In this document: piece after piece, positions 8,901-17,756 of the stretch
How positions within the stretch are numbered: position 1 is the first letter of the stretch
How the letters are laid out: each line of letters starts with the position of its first letter
Assembly (NCBI RefSeq): GCF_000588875.1
Contig: NZ_JEMV01000016.1
Span: 1 to 64,000 of the forward strand
Reading direction: 5' to 3'
DNA: 64,000 nucleotides
Origin: Sphingobium sp. Ant17
GTDB taxonomy: Bacteria; Pseudomonadota; Alphaproteobacteria; Sphingomonadales; Sphingomonadaceae
Notes under the pieces: generated by a model
Told to the model about the DNA's origin: nothing
The model's input: the letters and a program-made list of their open reading frames with translations, nothing else
Databases searched by the model: none
Program-made: the position numbers and the translations under genes

Positions 8901-9824
8901 ATGAAAATCATTCTGATCCTGATAGCCGCACTGAGCCTCACCCCATCGTCAACCGCCTGGGCGACAACGTCGCCCGGCCCAGTGTGCGAGGCCAGCTGGG
9001 TGGATAGCGCCCGCACCCGCACGGTGCCCGTCCGCATCCGCATGCCGGAAGGGTCGGGCAAGGTGCCCGTCATCCTGTTCAGCCATGGCCTCGGCGGCTC
9101 GGTGGATTCGGGCATGCTCTGGGCGCTGGCTTGGGCCAGCGCCGGATTTGCGGTCGTCAACCTCCAGCACCCCGGCAGCGACCGGAGCATCCTGCGCGGC
9201 GGCGCGGTGCGCGGCGCGATGTCGCCGCAGCAGCTCGTTTCCCGCATTACGGATGTCCACTTCGTCATCGACGAACTCGGCCGCAAGGGGCGCGAGGGTA
9301 GATGCGATCTCAGCCGCCTCGATCTCTCGCGGATCGGCATGTCGGGTCACAGCTTCGGCGCGCATACCACCCAGGCGATCGCAGGCCAGCATTTCCCGAT
9401 GGCTGGCAGCAATGCCTACACGGACCCTCGCGTGAAGGCAGCGATCGCTTTCAGTCCTTCGCCGCCGTTCCGGGGCTCGACGGAAGCGGCGTTCGCCGAC
9501 GTGCAGATTCCCTTCTTCTCGATCACCGGAACGGACGACAGCGTTCCACTGACCCCGCAGATCAGGCCCGCTGACCGCGAGCGCCCGTATCGCGCCATGC
9601 CGCCCGGCGGCAAATATCTGCTGGTGCTCGACGGCGCCACCCACATGGACTTCAACGGCCGGGGTGATGGCCGTCCCGCACCGAACGCCCATATCCAGGC
9701 GGTGGTCATCGACGCGACGATCGCCTTCTGGCGCTGGACCTTGCTGGGCGATGAAGCGGCGAAGCGCCAGCTCGACGCGGATGACGTGGGCTTGGTCGCT
9801 GGCGATCGGCTCGAACATCGCTGA
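8901..9824 (+). CDS. Exported alpha/beta hydrolase (dienelactone hydrolase/PAF-acetylhydrolase-like)
   Basis: 307 residues with a signal peptide (MKIILILIAALSLTPSSTAWA). The oxyanion segment is LFSHGLGGS (59-67) and the nucleophile elbow is GMSGHSFGAH with Ser151. A later Asp (ITGTDDSVP) and a His (DGATHMDF) can complete the triad. It should be a periplasmic esterase or lipase-like enzyme, close to the family annotated as predicted dienelactone hydrolases. It is last in the block EF-hand, hydroxylase, hydrolase, which suggests a shared role in envelope lipid modification. Confidence 0.8.
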   Translation: MKIILILIAALSLTPSSTAWATTSPGPVCEASWVDSARTRTVPVRIRMPEGSGKVPVILFSHGLGGSVDSGMLWALAWASAGFAVVNLQHPGSDRSILRGGAVRGAMSPQQLVSRITDVHFVIDELGRKGREGRCDLSRLDLSRIGMSGHSFGAHTTQAIAGQHFPMAGSNAYTDPRVKAAIAFSPSPPFRGSTEAAFADVQIPFFSITGTDDSVPLTPQIRPADRERPYRAMPPGGKYLLVLDGATHMDFNGRGDGRPAPNAHIQAVVIDATIAFWRWTLLGDEAAKRQLDADDVGLVAGDRLEHR

Positions 9825-9936
9825 ACCTCGACCCAGTTCCGGGGATTGGAGCACCCATCAAGCTCAAGCGGTCGGCTTCCCCCAGACCTAATGTCGCGCA
9901 GGTGCGAAAAAGCCACTGCACACCCGCAGTTAGGAT

Positions 9937-10797
9937 TTACCTGTCGGGTGCCGGGTGCCGGGTGCACGTCGGCGCCGGAGTTAAAACCGCCCGCAGAACC
10001 AGCCAGGACCCACCCAGAATCATGGGTACGCAGAGCCACTGACCCATGTGAAGCCCTGAATGGACGGCAAAGGCGACGAGTTGCTGATCGGGCTCGCGGA
10101 CAAACTCAACGAGGAAGCGGAAAACGCCATAGCCGAGCACAAACGCGCCACACAGAAGGCCGGGGCGCCGCCGTGCTCCGGTAAACCGGAACAAACACCA
10201 TAGCATCGCGAACAGGAGCGGTCCCTCGAGCATCGCTTCATAAAGCTGGCTTGGGTGGCGCGGCAGAGGGCCGGCACCGGGAAATACGATCCCCCAGGGC
10301 AGGGTGGTCGGTCGCCCCCACAGTTCTCCGTTTACGAAGTTTGCAAGCCGGCCGAGAAACAGTCCGATCGGTGCGGACATCGCTACATAGTCGATGATCC
10401 GCAGCCAATCGAGGCGATGGCGACGGGCGAAGAGGAAGATGGCGATGGCGACACCCAGCGCGCCACCATGAAAGGACATTCCGCCCGCCCAGAGACGCAG
10501 GACATTCAGTGGATGAGCCAGATAGGTGGCAAAATCGTAGAAGAGCACATAGGCAAGGCGCCCGCCGATCACTATGCCCGCCGTCGCCCATGTGACGAGC
10601 GCGTTGGCATGCTCTCGAGTCATCGGCGCCGCATTCTCGTCCAAAAGGCGGACGAGATATAGCCAGCCGAGCAGGATGCCGGCGATATAGGCGAGACTGT
10701 ACCAGCGCAGCGCGAACGGACCGACCTGGACGAGCACGGGATTGAGATGAAGCGACGAAAAATAGATCGCGTTTGGGACATAGCCCGCGAGACTCAT
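9937..10797 (-). CDS. lgt: Prolipoprotein diacylglyceryl transferase
   Basis: Lgt moves diacylglycerol from phosphatidylglycerol to the lipobox Cys of prolipoproteins in the inner membrane. The sequence shows [17 protein letters not shown] near the N-terminus, [11 protein letters not shown], the signature [20 protein letters not shown] and RHPSQLYEA, with about seven hydrophobic spans. Start ATG 10797 ([13 protein letters not shown]) was preferred over an upstream extension to 10881 because family proteins begin here. At 286 residues it has normal length. The C-terminus is a little ragged ([14 protein letters not shown]). It is divergent from the chloride channel gene with 127 bp between. It could be a second copy in the genome; the window cannot tell. 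Confidence 0.9.
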   Translation of the reverse strand: MSLAGYVPNAIYFSSLHLNPVLVQVGPFALRWYSLAYIAGILLGWLYLVRLLDENAAPMTREHANALVTWATAGIVIGGRLAYVLFYDFATYLAHPLNVLRLWAGGMSFHGGALGVAIAIFLFARRHRLDWLRIIDYVAMSAPIGLFLGRLANFVNGELWGRPTTLPWGIVFPGAGPLPRHPSQLYEAMLEGPLLFAMLWCLFRFTGARRRPGLLCGAFVLGYGVFRFLVEFVREPDQQLVAFAVHSGLHMGQWLCVPMILGGSWLVLRAVLTPAPTCTRHPAPDR

Positions 10798-10924
10798 GAC
10801 GCTGGTCCGATCTAAGGGGGGATCTAGCCTCTTTCCATTATTCGGACTCGCGCTCAACGGTAATCCTTTCCATGTTTCCAATCATTTCCGTCACATTTGG
10901 TGCCGAAAGCGCAGCCAGTTTCCC

Positions 10925-12676
10925 ATGAGTGAACGCCTGCTGCGCCCCACCGCACTTCTTTCGCTCGCGCGCCGCCTTTTCCGCTTGAGCGAAGCAGGCT
11001 TCATTTTGCTTTCGATCGGTGTCGGCATCGCTGCCGGGCTGCTCGCGGCAATCCTCGGCACTGTCGCGCATTTCCTGCAGTCGACATTCTATCATTTCGA
11101 CGTCGAGGATCGACTGAGCGGCCTTGCAACGATTTCGCCAGGGCGATTGCTGGCTCTGCCCCTGGGAGGACTGCTGCTCGGGACGATCATTCTCACCGTC
11201 CGCTACCACAAGCGCACGGCGATAGACGTAGTCGAAGCCAACGCCCTCCATGGCGGCCGCATTCCGTTCCGCGACACCATGCTCGTATCCGGCCAGACGT
11301 TGATCTCGAACGGCTGCGGCGCGTCTGTCGGGCTCGAAGCTGCCTATGCGCAGGCCGGCGGCGGCGTTGCCTCGCTCATCGGCCAATGGCTCAACCTGCG
11401 CCGCAACGACCTGCGCGTGCTGGTCGGCGCGGGAGCCGGCGCCGCGATTGGCGCGGCATTCGGTGCGCCTCTCACCGGGGCCTTCTACGCCTTCGAGATC
11501 GTCATCGGAGCCTACACACCCGCCAGCATCGCACCGGTCGTCGCCGCCACGCTCGCCGCTGTGATCACGGCTCGCACACTAGGCACCGCTGCTTATCTCA
11601 TCGCCGCAACGAGCAGCCAGAATCTCGCCACCGTCGATTATCTGCTCTATGCCGGGCTCGGCCTGATCTCGGCGGTTGTCGGTATCGCGCTCATGCGCCT
11701 GGTCTCGCTCGTCGAGGCGGTCGTTCGGCGCAGTGTACTTCCCGAATGGTCGCGTCCAGCCATTGGCGGGTTGATCCTGATTCCGATCGCGATGATCTCG
11801 CCGCACGCACTCTCGGCCGGACATGGGGCCCTGCACCTGACCATCGGTGGCGAACTGGCCCTGGGTGCGCTGGCGCTTGTCTTCGCGCTGAAGTGCCTGG
11901 CGTCGATCGTGTCGCTCGGCTTCGGATTTCGCGGTGGCCTGTTCTTTGCTTCCCTGTTTCTCGGCGCATTGCTCGGCCAGATTTTCGCAGAACTGTGGGC
12001 GCTCATCCCCGGCGTGATCCCTTTATCACCGGTGGATGCGGCGCTTGTCGGCATGGCGGGCCTCGCGGTCGCGGTTGTCGGTGGCCCGATGACGATGTCG
12101 CTCCTCGTCCTGGAGGCAACCCATGATTTCGAGATCACGGCGATCGTCCTCACAGCGACCCTGTGCTCGAGCGCACTCGTCCGCGAGCGGTTCGGCTATT
12201 CTTTCTCAACCTGGCGCCTCCACCTTAGGGGCGAAGTGATCAGAAGCGCGCGCGACATCGGCTGGATGCGTTCTCTGACCGCACGGCGGATGATGCGCGC
12301 TGCGCCGGCCACAGCCTTGTCGACGCTGCCCATGGCAGAGTTCAAGGCGCAGTTCCCCCTGGGTTCGACGAGTCGCGTCCTGCTCGAAGACGAAGCCAGC
12401 CATTATGCGGGGCTGGTTCCCACAGCTGCGGTCTTTGCCGACACCGACGCAGGCGAGCGTCCGGTGTCGGAACTCGCGATCCTGAAGGACGTGACCTTGT
12501 CGCCCGAACTGACGATCGGCGCGATTATGGAACGCTTCGACGACAGCGGTGCCGACGATCTCGCCGTTATCGATCCGGAAGGTCGTATCCTCGGCATGTT
12601 GACCGAAAAATATGTGCGCAAGCGCTATGCCGACGAGATCGACCGCGTGCAGCGCGACCTCTACGGGGAGGACTAG
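10925..12676 (+). CDS. CLC-type chloride channel/antiporter with C-terminal CBS region
   Basis: 583 residues from ATG 10925 (MSERLLRPTALLS). The CLC fold is seen in GCGASVGLEAAYAQAGGGVAS, where the Glu matches the gating glutamate of GREGP, in GAAFGAPLTGAFYAFEIVIG, and in GFRGGLFFASLFLGALLG at the third selectivity segment. The C-terminal part from about residue 455 (LTIGAIMERFDDSGADDLAV…GRILGMLTEKYVRKRYADE) is a CBS-like regulatory module. It should exchange or conduct chloride across the inner membrane, for example in acid or redox stress. The selectivity motif is SNGCGAS rather than GSGIP, so anion preference is uncertain. Confidence 0.85.
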   Translation: MSERLLRPTALLSLARRLFRLSEAGFILLSIGVGIAAGLLAAILGTVAHFLQSTFYHFDVEDRLSGLATISPGRLLALPLGGLLLGTIILTVRYHKRTAIDVVEANALHGGRIPFRDTMLVSGQTLISNGCGASVGLEAAYAQAGGGVASLIGQWLNLRRNDLRVLVGAGAGAAIGAAFGAPLTGAFYAFEIVIGAYTPASIAPVVAATLAAVITARTLGTAAYLIAATSSQNLATVDYLLYAGLGLISAVVGIALMRLVSLVEAVVRRSVLPEWSRPAIGGLILIPIAMISPHALSAGHGALHLTIGGELALGALALVFALKCLASIVSLGFGFRGGLFFASLFLGALLGQIFAELWALIPGVIPLSPVDAALVGMAGLAVAVVGGPMTMSLLVLEATHDFEITAIVLTATLCSSALVRERFGYSFSTWRLHLRGEVIRSARDIGWMRSLTARRMMRAAPATALSTLPMAEFKAQFPLGSTSRVLLEDEASHYAGLVPTAAVFADTDAGERPVSELAILKDVTLSPELTIGAIMERFDDSGADDLAVIDPEGRILGMLTEKYVRKRYADEIDRVQRDLYGED

Positions 12677-12908
12677 GCAAGCCGCGAAGCCGACAGAGTC
12701 CGCCCTCGGCCATGCCTATCCAGACAGCGCAATGCCAGTCCGCTGTTATGAATCGGTTGCCGCTGTCGGAACAGGAGTGCCGCTTCGGTCCGATCTTCAC
12801 GCCAAGCCTTCGACGGGCGTATCTTGAGTGACCCTGCCAAAGGCCAACCCTTTCAGGAGATTTTTGCTGAACTTCCCGCACGCTACCCTTCGGTCCCCAA
12901 TTCACCGC

Positions 12909-13364
12909 TCAGGAAGATGGGCGATTACGATCTGCCCAGGCAATGATGGACTGACGATCCATTGCACCCGCCGTGCGCTTGATTTCGTGACCATTGGCAA
13001 AGAGGATCATCGTCGGAATGGAGTGGATGGCGAATCGCGCGGCAACGGCCTCCTCTGCCTGGGTATCAATCTTGAGCAACCGCATGCCGGGCTCGAGTTC
13101 CCGGGCAGCGGCGGCAAAGGCGGGCGCCATCGCGCGGCAAGGCCCGCACCAGGGCGCCCAGAAATCAACCAGCACCGGCAATGAGCCGGCTTCGACGTGG
13201 CGCGCAAACGCGTGCGAGTCCGCGACGATCGGCTCACCCCGAAAGAGCGGCTGCTTGCAGCGGCCGCACTGCGGATGTTGGTCAAGTCTTCGCACCGGAA
13301 CCCGATTAACCGAAACGCATCGCGGACACACCACAAGGGCCGGATCGGACTGGATTGCTGTCAT
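12909..13364 (-). CDS. trxC: Thioredoxin 2 (zinc-ribbon thioredoxin)
   Basis: 151 residues. The N-terminal zinc ribbon has CPRC (13-16) and CGRC (33-36), as in TrxC, followed by a thioredoxin fold with active site WCGPC (72-76) in VLVDFWAPWCGPCRAMAP and cis-proline IPTMILF. It is a cytosolic disulfide reductase, usually stress-induced. It is divergent from the peroxiredoxin gene, and the 90-bp spacer holds a perfect inverted repeat (13388-13412), so both are probably controlled together. Its reducing power could serve the peroxiredoxin. Confidence 0.95.
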   Translation of the reverse strand: MTAIQSDPALVVCPRCVSVNRVPVRRLDQHPQCGRCKQPLFRGEPIVADSHAFARHVEAGSLPVLVDFWAPWCGPCRAMAPAFAAAARELEPGMRLLKIDTQAEEAVAARFAIHSIPTMILFANGHEIKRTAGAMDRQSIIAWADRNRPSS

Positions 13365-13387
13365 GCGGCTTTACTCCGGCCATTTAG

Positions 13388-13412
13388 TTGATTACATGAC
13401 TTATGTAATCAA
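13388..13412. promoter_or_regulatory. Perfect 10-bp inverted repeat, candidate ArsR-type operator (site A)
   Basis: TTGATTACAT at 13388-13397 and its exact complement ATGTAATCAA at 13403-13412 flank the 5-base spacer GACTT. The element lies in the spacer between trxC and the peroxiredoxin gene, 24 bp from the trxC start. Near copies with the same arm spacing occur between cydD and cydA (17675-17699) and between rhodanese and SQR-like genes (28546-28570). An ArsR-family regulator is encoded two genes downstream. Confidence 0.75.
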
Positions 13413-13454
13413 GAGATCACGATTGCCAAGATGGCTATGGAACGGAAGACGTGA

Positions 13455-14117
13455 ATGAACGATGCGACGGCCACCGCCCAGACGCCAGATATCTTGCAGA
13501 TCGGAGACGCGGCACCCAATTTCCAGGCGCGTAGCACGATGGGCACGGTCAGCCTGTCGGATTTCCGGGGTCGCTGGCTGATACTGTTCTCGCATCCGGC
13601 GGATTTCACGCCGGTGTGTACGAGCGAGTTCGTCGCGCTCTCACGGGCGTCAGAGCGGTTCGAGGCGCTCGGTTGCAAGCTGCTCGCGGTGTCTGTCGAT
13701 AGCCTTTACGCGCATCTGGGCTGGATCAGGGCGATTCGCGATGCTTTCGACGTGACGGTCGCCTTTCCGATCGTCGAGGATCCCTCGCTGATCATCGGCC
13801 GGGCCTATGGCATGATCTCGGACCGTTCCCCCGACGCAGCGACGATGCGCTCGACCTATTTCATCGATCCCGATGGCATCATCCGGGCGATGATCTGCTA
13901 TCCCGCGACGGTCGGTCGGTCGGTTGATGAGATGCTGCGCGTGCTTGCCGCGTTGCAGCGGGTCGATGCCGATAATGTAGTGACGCCCGAAGGCTGGCGT
14001 CCGGGCGACGATGTGCTTTTGCCGCCCCATGCCGATCAGGCCGCGCTTCTCGCCGGCGCAGCCGATCCGCTCTGGTTTCACAGATCTCGTCCCGATCGGA
14101 AGGACGCATCGACGTGA
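13455..14117 (+). CDS. 1-Cys peroxiredoxin (Prx6 type)
   Basis: 220 residues. The AhpC/TSA fold shows the peroxidatic motif HPADFTPVCTSEF with Cys55, then SVDSLYAHLGWIRAI and the Prx6-like C-terminal extension with TVGRSVDEMLRVLAALQ and DDVLLPP. It reduces H2O2 and organic peroxides in the cytosol. The stop TGA (14115-14117) overlaps a GTG at 14114 that begins the ArsR regulator, so the two are translationally coupled. It is under the divergent trxC/prx promoter region with operator site A. Confidence 0.92.
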   Translation: MNDATATAQTPDILQIGDAAPNFQARSTMGTVSLSDFRGRWLILFSHPADFTPVCTSEFVALSRASERFEALGCKLLAVSVDSLYAHLGWIRAIRDAFDVTVAFPIVEDPSLIIGRAYGMISDRSPDAATMRSTYFIDPDGIIRAMICYPATVGRSVDEMLRVLAALQRVDADNVVTPEGWRPGDDVLLPPHADQAALLAGAADPLWFHRSRPDRKDAST

Positions 14118-14484
14118 CGGCTAAGCCCTTGTCGGAAATCGAGCTGGAGACAGTTGCGAGGTGATGCGCATCCTGGGCCACGAAACACGGCTAAGGCTGA
14201 TCGACGCGTTGCGCATACGGGGTGAGCAATCGGTGGGCGAACTCGAAGCATTGACTGGGATCGGCCAGCCCGGTCTCTCGCAGCAGCTGGCGATCCTGCG
14301 CAAGGCGGAACTCGTCAGGACGCGCCGCGCCGCAAAGCAGGTCTATTACCACCTCGCGCCGGCAGCACTGGCCGGCACGGCCGCCTTCATGGCAGATCTG
14401 GCCGGGATGAAAACCTCGGGAGCCGAACCCATCAAGGCCACGCCCGCGCGCGGCTCGGCGGCCACGTTCGCGAAGATCCTTTAA
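14114..14484 (+). CDS. ArsR-family transcriptional regulator, frameshifted near 14158
   Basis: The frame from GTG 14114 reads VTAKPLSEIELETVAR and then hits a stop. One missing G in the GGTG run near 14158 would continue it as VMRILGHETRLRLIDALR, the first helices of an ArsR winged helix, followed by VGELEALTGIGQPGLSQQLA (recognition helix) and KAELVRTRRAAKQVYYHL (wing). Without repair a short protein could start at 14161/14164. No CxC metal motif is seen in the wing or helix, so metal sensing is unlikely. Coupling to the peroxiredoxin suggests redox sensing or autoregulation through site A. Its 3' end overlaps the convergent cydC gene by 4 bp. Confidence 0.75.
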
Positions 14485-16073
14485 TCGGGCAGCTCCAGAA
14501 GGCGATGCGCAAGCGGCAGCATCGCCGAGCGGTGCGTGACCAGGACCAGTCCGGTTCCGGTTTCCCTTAGCCATGAATCCAGGTTGGCGCAGAGCACCGC
14601 CTCCGTGGCAGGATCAAGCCCCTCGCTCGGCTCGTCGAGGAGCAGCCAGGGTAGCCCAGCCAGCAGTGCGCGCGCCAGGGACAGCCGCTTGCGCTGTCCT
14701 CCCGACAGGCGGGCGCCGCCATCGCCAATCCAGGTCAACAGTCTCTCGGGCATGACGCGAACGTCATCTGCCAGACAGGCTATGCCGAGCGCGTGCCAGA
14801 GGGCCTCGTCTTCGAGGCCAGGCCGCGCCAGCCTCAAATTGTCGGCAATGGTGCCGGCGATCATTCCCCCATCCTGCGGCGAGAGCGCGAACAGGCGCCG
14901 TCGCGCTTCGGGCGGACATTCGGCAAGTGGCCGCTGATCGATCAGCAAGCTATGGCCACATGTGGTGCGCCAGCCGGCCAGACACTCCAGCAAACTGGTC
15001 TTGCCCGCACCGGACCGGCCCGTGATCGCGAGCCGGTCACCCTTTGCAAGCATGACCGAGCGCGGATCGTCGCCCAGCGCAATGCTCTCACCGATCAAAG
15101 GGACAGGCGCCGCCGTGGGCCCAGGAATAGCGGCGAGTTGCGCCAGCCGCTCCAGACCTGCCGCGACGACGGCGTCGCGGCCTAGGGACCTGATCGTGGC
15201 GCCGAGCGCTTCGAGCGCCCCTGCGGCCGCGAGGGCGGCAAGCAGGGTGAGGGGAAGGCTTGCCCGCGACAGGGCAATCATCGTCGCAATGGCGAGGCCG
15301 CCCAGCGCGGTCACCCCCGCGCCGAGCAGCGCCTCATTCCGGGCGAAGCCGACACGGGCGTCATCGAGCCGGGCGGCCTGCCGCGCCAGCAGCGCCTCGA
15401 TCGAGGGACCAAATCCATAAGCGGCGATCTCGGGCGACGCCGCTGTATATTCGACGAAATCCTGCTTGAGCCCGTGCGATCTGCTCCTGGATGTCGAGCG
15501 CCGGCGTGGCAGCACACGCCGGGCGAACGATCGCGCGGCCAGGACTCCCGCAGCCATGATGACGAACAACGCAAGAAAAGCGCGCGGTCCGGCGGGCATC
15601 GCCAGCCCCAACGCCGTGGCTGCGCCCACCATTCCGGCGAAATAGGCTGGCGCGCGCACGAATCGATCCTCGAGCGCGTCAACGTCCTGCAGCAGCAACG
15701 CGCCAGCCTCGCCCGCCGACCGGGTGTATTCTGGCGACGGCGCGTTGATCAGGCACCCGAACAGTCGGGTCCGGAGGGCAGCAAGAGCGAACAGCGCAGC
15801 CTTGTGCCCATAGAGTCTTTCGCCGTAGCGCGTGACGGTCCGTACGATCGCGAGCAAGCGGATCGCGGCGCTGGGGATCAGATAGTTGAACGCCTGGATC
15901 GCGGCTATTCCCGCCGCCCCAGCAAGGGCCGCGGCGGTGATGAACCAGCCCGCGAGTCCAAGCAGCGAGATCCCCGCCATCGCGGCAGCCGCCGCGCACC
16001 ACAGCGCGACGCCGCTCGCGCGCCGCTGTGGCTGGGACACATCGGCCAGCAGCGCCGCCAGTTCGCGATTCAT
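14481..16073 (-). CDS. cydC: Thiol reductant ABC exporter subunit CydC
   Basis: 530 residues. An ABC transmembrane domain (about 20-300; WFITAAALAGAAGIAAIQAF, RTVTRYGERLYGHKAAL) is followed by the ATPase domain with Walker A TGRSGAGKTSLL, signature LSGGQRKRLSLARAL and Walker B WLLLDEPSEGLD. With CydD it forms the heterodimeric exporter of cysteine/glutathione to the periplasm needed for assembly of cytochrome bd. The ATG overlaps the cydD stop by 4 bp. A stretch of odd basic residues (RRVLPRRRSTSRSRSHG, about 185-201) is unusual but keeps the frame. Confidence 0.92.
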   Translation of the reverse strand: MNRELAALLADVSQPQRRASGVALWCAAAAAMAGISLLGLAGWFITAAALAGAAGIAAIQAFNYLIPSAAIRLLAIVRTVTRYGERLYGHKAALFALAALRTRLFGCLINAPSPEYTRSAGEAGALLLQDVDALEDRFVRAPAYFAGMVGAATALGLAMPAGPRAFLALFVIMAAGVLAARSFARRVLPRRRSTSRSRSHGLKQDFVEYTAASPEIAAYGFGPSIEALLARQAARLDDARVGFARNEALLGAGVTALGGLAIATMIALSRASLPLTLLAALAAAGALEALGATIRSLGRDAVVAAGLERLAQLAAIPGPTAAPVPLIGESIALGDDPRSVMLAKGDRLAITGRSGAGKTSLLECLAGWRTTCGHSLLIDQRPLAECPPEARRRLFALSPQDGGMIAGTIADNLRLARPGLEDEALWHALGIACLADDVRVMPERLLTWIGDGGARLSGGQRKRLSLARALLAGLPWLLLDEPSEGLDPATEAVLCANLDSWLRETGTGLVLVTHRSAMLPLAHRLLELPD

Positions 16074-17641
16074 GAGAGCACCACGCGATGATCGGCCAAT
16101 GCAGCGATCGCGGCGCTATGGGTGACGAGGAGAACCGTGCGCCCCCTGCCCGCCTCGACTATGTGCCGGGCCAGTTCCATCGCGGAGCCTTCGTCGAGAT
16201 CGGCGGTGGGTTCATCGAGGAGCCACAGCGGGGCGTCGCGGAGCAGCGCCCGCGCGATACCGACGCGCCGGCGCTCGCCGCCCGAGAGGCCCGATCCGCG
16301 TGGATCGATGAGGGTTGCAAGGCCCGCCCCTCGGGTCTGCACGACCTCGGTCAGTCCCGCGCGCCGCGCGACATCCTCGACCTCCGCATCGCTCGCATGG
16401 GGACGCGCCAGGCGGATATTGTCGGCCAGGCTTCCCGGCACGAGCGCCGTCGCCTGACCGGCCCAGCTGACCTCCCCGCGCAGCGCCTCCGGCGAGAGTG
16501 GGCGTCCGTCGAGAAGAATATCGCCCGCGACCACCGGCGCCAGCCCCAACAGCGCGTGGAGCAGGCTCGACTTGCCCGTTCCGGTCGTACCCGAGAGCGC
16601 CGTCACGCAGCCGGCGGCGATGTGCATCGAGATCGGTCCCACTCTTCGTTCGCCATAATCGATAACGACTGACTCGAACCGGATGGCGGGCGGAGCCGCC
16701 AGCATATGGACCGGCGACGTGGCGACCACCGGCGCCGGAGTCAGGGCGGCCAGACGCTCGAGCGCCGCTTCACCGACCTGCTTGTCGTGATAGGCTGCGG
16801 CCAGGCGGCGCATCGGCAGATAGAATTCAGGCGCAAGGATGAGAACAAAGAGGGCGCGGCTCAGGTCGAGCGTCTCGGGCACGGGAAAGGGCAGCAGCCC
16901 GAGCAGGTTGAAACCGCAATAGACCGCGACCATTGCAACCGACAGCGCGGCGAAGAACTCGATGATCGCCCCGGAGAGAAAGGCGATGCGCAGAACCACG
17001 ACGGTGCGCCGGGCGACCTCCTGTGTCGCCTCGGCAAGCTGGCGCGTGACCCGATCCTGCGCGCCAAAGCCAAGGATCACGGGGAGTGCCCTGATGCGAT
17101 CGATAAACAGTCCCGAGAGCCGCGCCAGAACGTCGAGCTGCCGAGCGGCTGCCCGGCTGGCCACGGTTCCCGCCAGCGCCATGCCCAGGGCAAAGGGGAT
17201 CAGCGTCGCCAGGAGAATGGCCGCTGCAATCCAACTCGCCAGTGCTGCGGATGCCGCGATCAGCAAGGGCGTCGCCACCGCTGCAAAACGCAACGGTAAG
17301 AAGCGCGCATGATAGCCGTCAATGTCCTCTATCCGGTCGATCGCATCGGCGACCTGCTCCCCGAGCATCCGTCGCGAGCCGGCAGCAGCGCGCAGCACCG
17401 CGCTGAATGCAGGCGATCGCCATGCGCGCTTTGCACGAGCCGCGTCCCGATGCCCCTGCGAGAAGGCCGTTGTCTGGAGAGCTGCGCGCGTTGCGGCAGC
17501 GGCAGCGAGCAGGAGGAGCGCGACTACGTAGTGTTCACGATTCCCGGCCCGCGTCGAAATGGCGATAGCGACTGCTGCGGCCACACAGACGGCCAACACT
17601 CCGTCCACCAGCCATAACAGGGAAGCGCGCCTCATCCGCAT
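16070..17641 (-). CDS. cydD: Thiol reductant ABC exporter subunit CydD
   Basis: 523 residues. The transmembrane half is at about 8-300, then an ATPase domain with Walker A LSGTTGTGKSSLLHALLG, signature GLSGGERRRVGIARAL and Walker B WLLDEPTADLD. The segment WAGQATALVPGSLADNIRLA is typical of CydD. Start ATG 17641 has an alternative ATG at 17635. It is the first gene of cydDC, divergent from cydABX with 115 bp between, where the imperfect dyad site C (17675-17699) lies. It partners CydC. Confidence 0.92.
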   Translation of the reverse strand: MRMRRASLLWLVDGVLAVCVAAAVAIAISTRAGNREHYVVALLLLAAAAATRAALQTTAFSQGHRDAARAKRAWRSPAFSAVLRAAAGSRRMLGEQVADAIDRIEDIDGYHARFLPLRFAAVATPLLIAASAALASWIAAAILLATLIPFALGMALAGTVASRAAARQLDVLARLSGLFIDRIRALPVILGFGAQDRVTRQLAEATQEVARRTVVVLRIAFLSGAIIEFFAALSVAMVAVYCGFNLLGLLPFPVPETLDLSRALFVLILAPEFYLPMRRLAAAYHDKQVGEAALERLAALTPAPVVATSPVHMLAAPPAIRFESVVIDYGERRVGPISMHIAAGCVTALSGTTGTGKSSLLHALLGLAPVVAGDILLDGRPLSPEALRGEVSWAGQATALVPGSLADNIRLARPHASDAEVEDVARRAGLTEVVQTRGAGLATLIDPRGSGLSGGERRRVGIARALLRDAPLWLLDEPTADLDEGSAMELARHIVEAGRGRTVLLVTHSAAIAALADHRVVLS

Positions 17642-17674
17642 CAGTTTCGCACCAAAGGGTGCTTGTTCATATAC

Positions 17675-17699
17675 ATAATTACGCCTAATGACTAATCAA
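17675..17699. promoter_or_regulatory. Imperfect dyad between cydD and cydA (site C)
   Basis: Read on the minus strand this is TTGATTA, then 11 bases, then TAATTAT; site A is TTGATTA, 11 bases, TAATCAA. Seven bases of one arm and five core bases of the other (GTAAT) match site A at identical spacing. The stretch is also AT-rich against its surroundings. It lies 34 bp from cydD and 58 bp from cydA, where it could control both. Confidence 0.5.
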
Positions 17700-17756
17700 T
17701 ATCGCGACTGACTCGGTGGGCAGGATGCCGCAACCGACCGCACAGGAGTTCCGCCA